64,000 nt of DNA, taken from contig NZ_CP109027.1 of assembly GCF_036226885.1 (NCBI RefSeq), positions 7,564,001-7,628,000 of the forward strand, read 5' to 3'. The notes under the pieces were generated by a model. It saw only the letters and a program-made list of their open reading frames with translations. It was not told the DNA's origin and ran no database searches. Source of the DNA: Streptomyces sp. NBC_00663. GTDB lineage: Bacteria > Actinomycetota > Actinomycetes > Streptomycetales > Streptomycetaceae. The translations under genes and the position numbers were made by a program. Below are positions 57,010 through 64,000 of the stretch, one piece after another. Position 1 is the stretch's first letter, and the number at the start of each line of letters is the position of its first letter.

Positions 57010-60000
57010 GTGTCAGGGTTCACGCATCTGCACACCGTCTCCGGGTTCTCCCTGCGCTACGGCGCCTCCCACCCGGAGCGGCTCGCCGAGCGTGCCGCCG
57101 AGCGGGGTATGGACGCCCTCGCCCTCACCGACCGCGACACCCTCGCGGGCACGGTCCGCTTCGCCAAGGCCTGCGCCAAGGCGGGGGTGCGGCCGCTGTT
57201 CGGCGCCGAACTGGCCGTCGAGGAGTACGAGCCCGTACGACAGGAGCACCGTCGCGCCCCCGTCCGCGGCGGCGCCTTCATCGACGAGTCGACACCCCGC
57301 GTCACCTTCCTCGCCCGGGACGGTGCCCGCGGCTGGGCCGACCTGTGCCGCTTGGTGACCACCGTCCACACCGCCCCCGACACCCCCCTGCTGTCCTGGG
57401 CCGAGAACCACGGCGACGGCCTGACCGTCCTGCTCGGCCCCGACTCCGACGTCGGCCGCGCCCTCGCCGCCGGCCGCCCCGACCGGGCCGCCCGGCTCCT
57501 CGCCCCCTGGCGGGAGCGGTACGGCGACGCCCTGCGCCTGGAGACCGTCTGGCACGGCCGCAAGGGCACCGGGCCCGGCTCCCTGCGGCTGGCCGCCCGC
57601 ACCGTCGGCTTCGCCGCCGAGCAGCGCGTACGTCCCGTGCTCGGCAACGCCGTCCGGTACGCCGACCCCGGGCAGGGCCCGGTCGCCGACGTCCTGGACG
57701 CCGCCCGCCGGCTCGTCCCCGTGGGCGCAGGCAAGGAGCTGGACTCCGGCGAGGCCTGGCTCAAGGACGCGCCCGCCATGCTGGCGGCGGCCGAGCGGAT
57801 CGTGGAGGCCGCGGGGTTCAGGCGCGACACCGCGCACCGGCTCCTCGACCAGACCCGGGCGACGGCCGCCGAGTGCCTGGTCGACCCCGAGGACGACCTC
57901 GGCATCGGCACCGTCCACTTCCCCGAACCGCACCTCGTCGGCGCCGACCGCCGCACCGCCCAGCGCACCCTCGCCTCGCGGGCGGCGGCCGGGATGGTGC
58001 GGAAGGGCTACGCCGGCCGGTACGCCTACTGGGAGCGGATGCATCAGGAGCTGGACATCATCGCCCACCACGGCTTCGCCTCCTACTTCCTGACGGTCGC
58101 TCAAGTGGTGGACGACGTACGGGAGATGGGCATCCGGGTGGCCGCGCGCGGCTCCGGAGCGGGGTCCCTCGTCAACCACCTCCTCGGGATCGCCCACGCC
58201 GACCCGGTCGAGCACGGGCTGCTGATGGAGCGGTTCCTGTCCAAACGGCGGCTGGTGCTGCCCGACATCGACATCGACGTGGAGTCCGCGCGGCGCCTGG
58301 AGGTCTACCGCGCGATCATCGGCCGGTTCGGCACCGAGCGGGTCGCGACGGTCGCGATGCCCGAGACGTACCGGGTACGGCACGCGGTCCGGGACGTGGG
58401 CGCGGCCCTGTCCATGGACCCCGCCGACATCGACCGCATCGCCAAGTCCTTCCCGCACATCCGGGCCCGTGACGCCCGCGCGGCACTGGAGGAGCTGCCC
58501 GAACTCCGTTCTCTGGCAGGGGAGAAGGACAGATACGGGCGGCTGTGGGAGCTGGTCGAGGCCCTCGACGCCCTCCCGCGCGGCGTCGCCATGCACCCGT
58601 GCGGGGTGCTCCTCTCCGACGCCTCCCTGCTGAGCCGTACGCCGGTCATGCCGACCAGCGGCGAGGGCTTTCCCATGTCGCAGTTCGACAAGGACGACGT
58701 CGAGGACCTCGGGCTGCTCAAGCTCGATGTGCTCGGCGTGCGGATGCAGTCGGCGATGGCGCACGCGGTCGCGGAGGTGGCGCGGGCGACGGGGGAGAGG
58801 GTCGACATCGACGCGATCGCCCCCGGGGACCCGGCGACGTATCAACTCATCCGGTCCACCGAGACGTTGGGCTGCTTCCAGATCGAGTCGCCGGGTCAGC
58901 GGGACCTGGTGGGCAGGCTCCAGCCGGCCACCTTCCACGACCTCGTCGTCGACATCTCCCTCTTCCGGCCCGGTCCGGTCGCCGCCGACATGGTGCGGCC
59001 GTTCATCGAGGCACGGCACGGACGGGCGCCCGTCAGGTATCCGCACCCGGATCTGGCGGAGCCGCTGAAGGGGACGTACGGGGTCGTCGTCTTCCACGAG
59101 CAGATCATCGACATCGTCGACATCATGACCGGCTGCGGACGCGGCGAGGCGGACCGGGTACGGCGCGGGCTGTCCGACCCGGAGTCGCAGGGACGGATCC
59201 GGTTCTGGTTCGCGCAGCACGCGGCGGCCCGGGGCTATGACGCGGAAACGATTCAGCGGACCTGGGAGATCATCGAGGCCTTCGGCTCGTACGGCTTCTG
59301 CAAGGCGCACGCCGTCGCCTTCGCCGTCCCCACCTATCAGTCGGCGTGGCTGAAGGCGCATCACCCGGCCGCCTTCTATGCCGGGCTGCTCACGCACGAC
59401 CCCGGGATGTATCCGAAGCGGCTGCTGCTGGCGGACGCGCGGCGGCGCGGGGTGCCGATCCTGCCGTTGGACGTGAACCGGTCGGCGGTCGCTCACCGGA
59501 TCGAACTGGTGTCTGATTCGGGGTTGTGGGGGCTCCGGCTGGCGCTCTCCGACGTGCACGGCATCAGTGAGGCCGAGGCGGCACGGATCGCGGACGGGCA
59601 GCCGTACGCCTCGCTCCTCGACTTCTGGGAGCGGGCGCGCCCGAGCAGGCCGCTGGCCGGGCGGCTCGCGCAGGTCGGGGCGTTGGACGCCTTCGGCGCC
59701 AACCGGCGTGATCTGCAACTGCACCTGACCGAGCTGCACCGGGGCGCCCGGGGCGGCGGCGGGGGCCAACTCCCGCTGGCCGGCGGGCGGAAGACCGCGT
59801 CCGCCGGACTGCCCGACCTCTCCTCCGCCGAGAAGCTCAGCGCCGAGCTGGGCGTGCTGTCCATGGACGCCTCGCGCAACCTCATGGACGACCACCGGGA
59901 GTTCCTGGGCGAGCTGGGCGTGATCGACGCGCGCCGGCTGCGGGAGGCGCGGCACGGGGAGACGGTCCTCGTCGCCGGTGCCAAGGCGGCCACCCAGACG

Positions 60001-60420
60001 CCGCCGATCCGGTCCGGCAAGCGGGTCATCTTCTCCACCCTGGACGACGGCACCGGCCTGGTCGACCTCGCCTTCTTCGACGACTCCCACGACGCCTGCG
60101 CCCACACCGTCTTCCACTCCTGGCTGCTGCTGGTGCGCGGCACGGTGCAGCGACGCGGCCCGCGCAGCCTCAGCGTGGTGGGCACCGCCGCCTGGAACCT
60201 CGCCGAACTCGTCGAACTCCGCGCCGAGCGGGGCCTCGACGCGGTGGCGGCACGGCTGGCGGAGCCCGTGCCGGAAGCCACCGGGGATTCCACCGGCGGC
60301 CGGCGCATCCAGATGCCGACGGGATACGAACTGCATCCGTGGGCCGATCTGCGACCTGCGGGTCAAGAGCCTTCACAGGCAAGGAAGTTGTGGCACCAGA
60401 GCCCGGGGAGTGCGGGATGA
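57010..60420 (+). CDS. dnaE2: Error-prone DNA polymerase III alpha subunit DnaE2
   Basis: SOS-induced translesion polymerase, about 1136 aa. PHP domain at the start (FTHLHTVSGFSLRYGASHPE), polymerase core with GSGAGSLVNHLLGIAHADPV, the catalytic VLPDIDIDVES, PMSQFDKDDVEDLGLLKLD and CFQIESPGQRDL, then HhH and OB-fold parts. GTG 57010 has GGAGG 5 nt upstream; the ATG at 56998 lies on that site. The SOS box upstream and the length without a gamma-type C-terminus separate it from replicative DnaE. Its stop overlaps the next gene (ATGA). Confidence 0.93.
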   Translation: MSGFTHLHTVSGFSLRYGASHPERLAERAAERGMDALALTDRDTLAGTVRFAKACAKAGVRPLFGAELAVEEYEPVRQEHRRAPVRGGAFIDESTPRVTFLARDGARGWADLCRLVTTVHTAPDTPLLSWAENHGDGLTVLLGPDSDVGRALAAGRPDRAARLLAPWRERYGDALRLETVWHGRKGTGPGSLRLAARTVGFAAEQRVRPVLGNAVRYADPGQGPVADVLDAARRLVPVGAGKELDSGEAWLKDAPAMLAAAERIVEAAGFRRDTAHRLLDQTRATAAECLVDPEDDLGIGTVHFPEPHLVGADRRTAQRTLASRAAAGMVRKGYAGRYAYWERMHQELDIIAHHGFASYFLTVAQVVDDVREMGIRVAARGSGAGSLVNHLLGIAHADPVEHGLLMERFLSKRRLVLPDIDIDVESARRLEVYRAIIGRFGTERVATVAMPETYRVRHAVRDVGAALSMDPADIDRIAKSFPHIRARDARAALEELPELRSLAGEKDRYGRLWELVEALDALPRGVAMHPCGVLLSDASLLSRTPVMPTSGEGFPMSQFDKDDVEDLGLLKLDVLGVRMQSAMAHAVAEVARATGERVDIDAIAPGDPATYQLIRSTETLGCFQIESPGQRDLVGRLQPATFHDLVVDISLFRPGPVAADMVRPFIEARHGRAPVRYPHPDLAEPLKGTYGVVVFHEQIIDIVDIMTGCGRGEADRVRRGLSDPESQGRIRFWFAQHAAARGYDAETIQRTWEIIEAFGSYGFCKAHAVAFAVPTYQSAWLKAHHPAAFYAGLLTHDPGMYPKRLLLADARRRGVPILPLDVNRSAVAHRIELVSDSGLWGLRLALSDVHGISEAEAARIADGQPYASLLDFWERARPSRPLAGRLAQVGALDAFGANRRDLQLHLTELHRGARGGGGGQLPLAGGRKTASAGLPDLSSAEKLSAELGVLSMDASRNLMDDHREFLGELGVIDARRLREARHGETVLVAGAKAATQTPPIRSGKRVIFSTLDDGTGLVDLAFFDDSHDACAHTVFHSWLLLVRGTVQRRGPRSLSVVGTAAWNLAELVELRAERGLDAVAARLAEPVPEATGDSTGGRRIQMPTGYELHPWADLRPAGQEPSQARKLWHQSPGSAG

Positions 60421-61385
60421 CCATCCTCTGCGTACGTTTCCAGCTGCCGCCGGCGCACGAGGCGGCCCTGCCGGGGCTGCTCGGCCTGCTCGAGGACTTC
60501 ACGCCCGTCGTGGAGGCGCTGCCACCGGACGGGGCGCTGGCCGATCTGCGGGGCGCCGAACGGTACTTCGGGCGCGACGCCGTCGAGCTGGCCTCGGTGA
60601 TCCGGGTCCGCGCCCTCGCCCACCACGGCGTCGACTGCGCGATCGGTGCCGGTCCCGGCCCGATGCTGGCCCGCATGGCGCTGCGGGACGCCCGGCCCGG
60701 GGTGACCCGCGCGGTGACCGAGGGGGAGGTGGCCGACTTCCTCGCCGGGAAGCCGGTGGCCGCGCTCCCCGGCGTGGGCACGGCCACCGCCCGCACCCTG
60801 TGCGAGTACGGCCTCGACACCCTCGGCCGGGTCGCCGCCGCCCCCCTGTCCACGCTCCAGCGCCTGGTCGGCGCGAAGGCGGGCCGCGAACTGCACGAGA
60901 AGGCGGGCGGTGTCGACCGCGGCCGGGTGGTCCCGAACGCCGTGTCGAGGTCCCTGGCCACCGAACGCCCCTTCGACCGCGACGAGTTGGACCCCGACCG
61001 GCACCGCCGCGCTCTGCTCGCCGCCGCCGGTGAACTGGGCGCCCGGCTCCGCGCCGTCGACAAGGTCTGCGGCACCCTGACCCTCACCGTGCGCTACGCC
61101 GACCGCTCCTCGACGACCCGCACCCGCACCCTGAAGGAGCCCACCGCCCACTCGGCCGCGCTGACCAGGACGGCCTACGAGATGTACGAGGCGCTCGGCC
61201 TCCAGCGCGCCCGGGTCCGCGCCATCGCCCTGCGCGCCGAGGCGCTCGGCCCCGCCGAACAGGCCTCCCATCAGCTCACCTTCGACCCCGTCGACGAGAA
61301 GCTGCGCCGTATCGAGGAGGTCGCGGACCGGGCGCGGGCCAAGTTCGGGCCGCACGCGGTGATGCCGGGGACGCTGGCGGCGTAA
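60417..61385 (+). CDS. Y-family polymerase-like protein without catalytic acids (ImuB-like)
   Basis: 322 aa. From FLAGKPVAALPGVGTATART onward it has the HhH and little-finger parts of DinB/ImuB proteins (YGLDTLGRVA, TLKEPTAHSAALTRTAYEMY). The N-terminus TILCVRFQLPPAHEAAL lacks the DxD motif and GALADLRGAERYFG replaces the SxDE motif, so it should not polymerise. HQLTFDPVDEK near the end could be a beta-clamp-binding motif. Co-translated with dnaE2, it probably serves as the adaptor of the DnaE2 mutasome. No imuA-like gene is present here. Confidence 0.8.
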   Translation: MTILCVRFQLPPAHEAALPGLLGLLEDFTPVVEALPPDGALADLRGAERYFGRDAVELASVIRVRALAHHGVDCAIGAGPGPMLARMALRDARPGVTRAVTEGEVADFLAGKPVAALPGVGTATARTLCEYGLDTLGRVAAAPLSTLQRLVGAKAGRELHEKAGGVDRGRVVPNAVSRSLATERPFDRDELDPDRHRRALLAAAGELGARLRAVDKVCGTLTLTVRYADRSSTTRTRTLKEPTAHSAALTRTAYEMYEALGLQRARVRAIALRAEALGPAEQASHQLTFDPVDEKLRRIEEVADRARAKFGPHAVMPGTLAA

Positions 61386-61403
61386 CGCCCCTTTCTCCTG
61401 GGC

Positions 61404-61778
61404 TCAGTTGGCCCACGGCGGGGTGATGACCGTGCCGTCGGCCATCGTCGCCGACAGGCCGATGGACGTGGTGACCCAGGTGACAGCGGTCTCGTCGGTC
61501 GGGTTCTCGACGCTCAGCGTCGCGCCGGGGTTGACGATCACCGTGTCGCCCGGGGTGAGCCGGTGGGTGTCGCCGTCGAGGGTGATCAGGAGTGCGCCGG
61601 CGAGGAGGTGGAGGATCTCCTCACGGTTCACCGTGTGCGCGGGCGCCTTGGTCCCCGCCGGGATCTCACCGCGCCAGGCGCACAGCTCCTTGCTGCCGGT
61701 GAGGGGAGTGGCGTACGAGACGAACCGGGCGCCGTGGATCTCGTGGGTGACGGCTGCGGACGGGTGGATGACTGGCAT
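61404..61778 (-). CDS. Small cupin-domain protein
   Basis: 124-aa single cupin. EIPAGTKAPAHTVNREEILHLL carries the first cupin motif and GDTVIVNPGATLSVENPTD the second. Function open; such proteins are often binding or detoxifying enzymes. ATG 61778 chosen at the conserved start, with GGGGG upstream. Divergent from a MarR gene with two operators between them. Confidence 0.82.
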   Translation of the reverse strand: MPVIHPSAAVTHEIHGARFVSYATPLTGSKELCAWRGEIPAGTKAPAHTVNREEILHLLAGALLITLDGDTHRLTPGDTVIVNPGATLSVENPTDETAVTWVTTSIGLSATMADGTVITPPWAN

Positions 61779-61809
61779 GAGTACCCCCGGAGTGGACGAT
61801 CGGAAGATG

Positions 61810-61854
61810 GTCAAGCAACTTGACTATGTGCTCCTATGGTCAAGCTGATTGACC
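61810..61854. promoter_or_regulatory. Two palindromic MarR-type operators
   Basis: GTCAAG-CAA-CTTGAC (61810-61824) and GGTCAA-GCTGA-TTGACC (61838-61854). Their centres are 29 nt apart, about three helical turns, in the 104-bp space between the divergent cupin and marR genes. Confidence 0.8.
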
Positions 61855-61882
61855 AATTCGTCAAGGGTGTTTCAATGCGGGG

Positions 61883-62326
61883 GTGCAGAACTCCGAAGCC
61901 CTCGCCCTGACCGCCGTCCTGCTCGCCGCCGCGGGTGAGCTGACGCAGCGCATCAATGACGGTGTCGTCGCGCGCGGGTTCGACGCGCGGCCCGCCTACG
62001 GGTTCGCGTTCACCCGGCTCTCCGCGGGCGGCGCCACGGCCACCGAGCTCGCCGCGCACCTCGGGGTGACCAAGCAGGCCGCCAGTCAGCTCGTCGACGA
62101 CCTGGTGCGCAAGGGGTATGCGGAGCGGCGGGCGCATCCCGGGGACGCGCGGGCCCGGCTCGTCGTGCTGACCGAGCGGGGCTGGGCGTGCACGCGGGCC
62201 GCCGAGGAGGCCGCCGCGGACGCCGTCCGGCCGTGGGTCGAACTGCTCGGTGAGGGTGAAGTGCGGGCGTTGCGTGATCAATTGGCGCGTATCGCGCCCT
62301 ATGGTCCGATCAGGCCCGCCTGGTGA
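61883..62326 (+). CDS. MarR-family transcriptional regulator
   Basis: 147 aa. The winged helix is GATATELAAHLGVTKQAASQ, then LVDDLVRKGYAERRAHPGDA with the Asp-Arg of the wing (DARARLVVLTERG). GTG 61883 is the start of the family-like region, though its ribosome site is poor. Likely represses itself and the divergent cupin gene through the two palindromes between them. Confidence 0.9.
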   Translation: MQNSEALALTAVLLAAAGELTQRINDGVVARGFDARPAYGFAFTRLSAGGATATELAAHLGVTKQAASQLVDDLVRKGYAERRAHPGDARARLVVLTERGWACTRAAEEAAADAVRPWVELLGEGEVRALRDQLARIAPYGPIRPAW

Positions 62327-62436
62327 CGGTTCCTCTGTAGTCCCGCTCGTCTCCGGCTAGCGCTGGAAGTTTTTACTGGCGCGTAACTTCACAACTGCAC
62401 TACCCGTCCGTAACTTGACGAGTGAACAGCATCCTC

Positions 62437-62450
62437 GTGATCCGGATCAC
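62437..62450. promoter_or_regulatory. Crp-like palindrome upstream of lipase
   Basis: GTGA-TCCGGA-TCAC, perfect palindrome followed by A, matching the Crp core TGTGA-N6-TCACA except for the first base. 48 nt upstream of the lipase start; TTGACG at 62415-62420 may be the -35. Confidence 0.45.
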
Positions 62451-62498
62451 AGGGCGTAAGGCCATCGCAACTCCCTTGAGCCGCAAGGAGATCACCCG

Positions 62499-63359
62499 AT
62501 GCTGCCCTGGAAACGACTGCTCAGACCCCTGACCGCGCTGCTGCTGACCGCCACGGTCGCCGTCGTCCCCGCCACCGCCGCCCACGCCGCCGACGCCCCC
62601 CACTCCGGCTGGAACGACTTCTCCTGCAAGCCCTCCACCACCCATCCCCGCCCCGTCGTCCTGGTGCACGGCACCCTCGGCAACTCCGTCGACAACTGGC
62701 TCGGCCTCGCGCCCTACCTGGAGAACCGCGACTACTGCGTCTACTCCCTCGACTACGGCCAACTCCCCGGCGTCCCCGTCTTCAACGGCCTCGGCCCCGT
62801 CGACAAGTCGGCCCAGCAGCTCTCCGCCTTCGTCGACAAGGTGCTCGCCGCGACCGGCGCCGCCGAGACCGATGTCGTCGGCCACTCGCAGGGCGGCATG
62901 ATGCCCCGCTACTACCTCAAGTTCCTCGGCGGAGCCGCCAAGGTGAACGCCCTCGTCGGCATCGCGCCCAGCAACCACGGCACCACCCTCAACGGCCTCA
63001 CCCACCTGCTGCCGTACTTCCCCGGCGCCGCCGACCTGCTCTCCACCAGCACCCCCGCCCTCGCCGACCAGGTCGCCGGCTCCCCCCTCCTCACCAAGCT
63101 CAACGAGGGCGGCGACACCGTCCCCGGCGTCACGTACACGGTCCTCGCCACGAAGTACGACGAGGTCGTGACGCCCTACCGGAGCCAGTTCCTCAGCGGC
63201 ACCGGCGTCCGCAACGTCGTCCTCCAGGACCTGTGCCCGCTCGATCTCTCCGAGCACGTGGCGATCGGCCTGTTCAGCCTGATCGCCTTCCACGAGGTGG
63301 CCAACGCGCTCGACCCGGCGCACGCCACACCGACGACCTGCGCCTCGGTCCTCGGATAA
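62499..63359 (+). CDS. Secreted triacylglycerol lipase (class 2, alpha/beta hydrolase)
   Basis: 286 aa. Signal peptide with RLLRPLTALLLTATVAVVPA, cleavage near AHAADA; oxyanion-hole region VVLVHGTLGNSVDNW and nucleophile elbow DVVGHSQGGMMPRYY. The His in SEHVAIG and Asp in KYDEVVTPY probably complete the triad; four cysteines (SCK, YCV, LCP, TCA) suggest two disulphides. ATG 62499 has AAGGAG 8 nt upstream. Confidence 0.93.
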   Translation: MLPWKRLLRPLTALLLTATVAVVPATAAHAADAPHSGWNDFSCKPSTTHPRPVVLVHGTLGNSVDNWLGLAPYLENRDYCVYSLDYGQLPGVPVFNGLGPVDKSAQQLSAFVDKVLAATGAAETDVVGHSQGGMMPRYYLKFLGGAAKVNALVGIAPSNHGTTLNGLTHLLPYFPGAADLLSTSTPALADQVAGSPLLTKLNEGGDTVPGVTYTVLATKYDEVVTPYRSQFLSGTGVRNVVLQDLCPLDLSEHVAIGLFSLIAFHEVANALDPAHATPTTCASVLG

Positions 63360-63367
63360 CGCACGGC

Positions 63368-63404
63368 CGGGGTCTGTCCGACCTGAGCCGCCGGACAGAC
63401 CCCG
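63368..63404. terminator. Strong hairpin between lipase and convergent gene
   Basis: 13-bp stem with GGGGTCTGTCCG / CGGACAGACCCC and an 11-nt loop, 8 nt after the lipase stop and 26 nt from the convergent stop. Confidence 0.85.
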
Positions 63405-63429
63405 CCCCCCGTAGTGGCCGCGACAGGCC

Positions 63430-64000
63430 CTAACGGCCGTGCCCGCCACCGCTCACCGCACGCCGCCGCACCGACCCGAAGAGGATCGCCGCGCCGGCCG
63501 CGAGGACGGCCGCGCCGCCCATCGCGACATACGCCGTGCCGCTGTCGCCGCCCGTCTCGGCGAGGTCCTCCGTGGCGCCGGCCGCCTTCACATCGGTGAC
63601 CGGGCTCGACTCCGGAGCCGTGGCCGGCTCGGCCGAGGTGGACGCGTCCTGGTCGCCGTGCCCGCCGTGCTCGACGGTGGACCGGTCGGCGCCGTCCTCG
63701 ATCTGCTCCTCGGAGGGGGCGGAGGCGCTGGGAGCGGGCGACGCGGTGCTGCCCGAACCGGAACCGCTGCCGCCGCCGTATGTCACGTCCGAGCAGGAGT
63801 AGAACGCCTCCGGGCTGTCCGAGCGCTGCCAGACCGCGTACAGCAACTGGGCGCCGGAGCGCTCCGGGAGGGTGCCGGAGAACGTGTAGTAGCCGTTCGC
63901 CGCGACCGGGTCGGTGGCCGTCGCCACCGGGTGGGCCAGGTCCAGGTCGTCCCAGGCGAGCGGCTGCGTCGGGTCGTACCCCTGCTTGGTGACGTACACC
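63430..64000 (-). CDS. Sortase-anchored chitin-binding AA10 (LPMO) protein, 5' part cut off
   Basis: C-terminal 190 codons, open to the right edge. YYTFSGTLPERSGAQLLYAVWQ and SPEAFYSCSDVTYG are the end of an AA10 lytic polysaccharide monooxygenase catalytic domain. A Gly/Ser/Pro/Glu linker follows, then LAETG, a hydrophobic helix (AYVAMGGAAVLAAGAAIL) and RRRA, a sortase sorting signal. So the enzyme is fixed to the cell wall instead of released. The N-terminal His is outside the window. Confidence 0.9.
   Translation of the reverse strand, partial: VYVTKQGYDPTQPLAWDDLDLAHPVATATDPVAANGYYTFSGTLPERSGAQLLYAVWQRSDSPEAFYSCSDVTYGGGSGSGSGSTASPAPSASAPSEEQIEDGADRSTVEHGGHGDQDASTSAEPATAPESSPVTDVKAAGATEDLAETGGDSGTAYVAMGGAAVLAAGAAILFGSVRRRAVSGGGHGR

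Noticed and set aside
57013-60366. 1117-codon open frame antisense to dnaE2
   Set aside because: Pure shadow of dnaE2; no domain motif and biased composition.

Overview
The window is a stretch of actinobacterial chromosome, almost certainly from Streptomyces. Base composition is very GC-rich with G/C-biased third codon positions. GTG and TTG starts, GTGA/ATGA gene overlaps and promoters of the TTGnnn/TAgnnT type are frequent. The gene order pyrG, NUDIX, ald, parA-like, scpA, scpB, RluB-type synthase, tyrA, cmk, plsC, der is the conserved actinobacterial core block; from memory this corresponds to the SCO1776-to-SCO1758 side of S. coelicolor, read downwards. Later genes (an sflA-like SepF paralogue, dnaE2, a secreted lipase) continue that synteny. 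I see no phage, transposon, CRISPR array or rRNA/tRNA gene.

Layout. Positions 1-3119 hold a cut-off FAD oxidoreductase and a GH15 hydrolase, both on the minus strand. Positions 3601-15208 hold the core block: CTP synthase, an ADP-ribose-type NUDIX hydrolase, a STAND-like TPR ATPase, alanine dehydrogenase, then a ParA-like ATPase with a small ribbon-helix-helix-like partner, the condensin partners ScpA and ScpB, and a 23S rRNA pseudouridine synthase. Positions 15287-18027 hold a DUF72 gene divergent from an NrtR-type regulator and an ADP-ribosylglycohydrolase, around a clear palindromic operator. Positions 18041-19803 hold a Rieske protein with membrane and secreted partners. Positions 19956-24905 hold chorismate mutase, prephenate dehydrogenase, cytidylate kinase, an acyltransferase and Der.

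Positions 24963-36083 hold two hypotheticals, an Rpf/LysM cell-wall enzyme, a branched-chain amino-acid-type (Liv) ABC system with a triple fusion LivH-LivM-LivG, its divergent substrate-binding lipoprotein, a WYL regulator and a stand-alone cytochrome oxidase subunit I. Positions 36497-44465 hold an I78 inhibitor, a PAP2 phosphatase, a GT-C glycosyltransferase, a DHA2 transporter, a glutaryl-CoA-type dehydrogenase, the SepF paralogue and a DUF5685 protein with a 16-cysteine tail.

The most interesting region is 44500-51646. It contains a polar-amino-acid ABC transporter, a FAD/NAD(P)-binding protein and two luciferase-like flavin monooxygenases. The binding-protein gene is preceded by a 23-codon leader peptide of the actinobacterial sulfur-gene type and by a terminator hairpin between leader and gene. 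I read this as an uptake and oxidative sulfur-release system for an S-containing amino acid or related compound, controlled by cysteine supply. It is followed by a decayed DUF1684 gene, two Streptomyces griseus protease-type serine proteases around an SPFH protein, a DUF3533-like membrane protein, an SOS-box-controlled dnaE2 coupled to a catalytically degenerate Y-family polymerase, a cupin/MarR divergent pair, a secreted lipase and, cut by the right edge, a sortase-anchored chitin-active AA10 protein.
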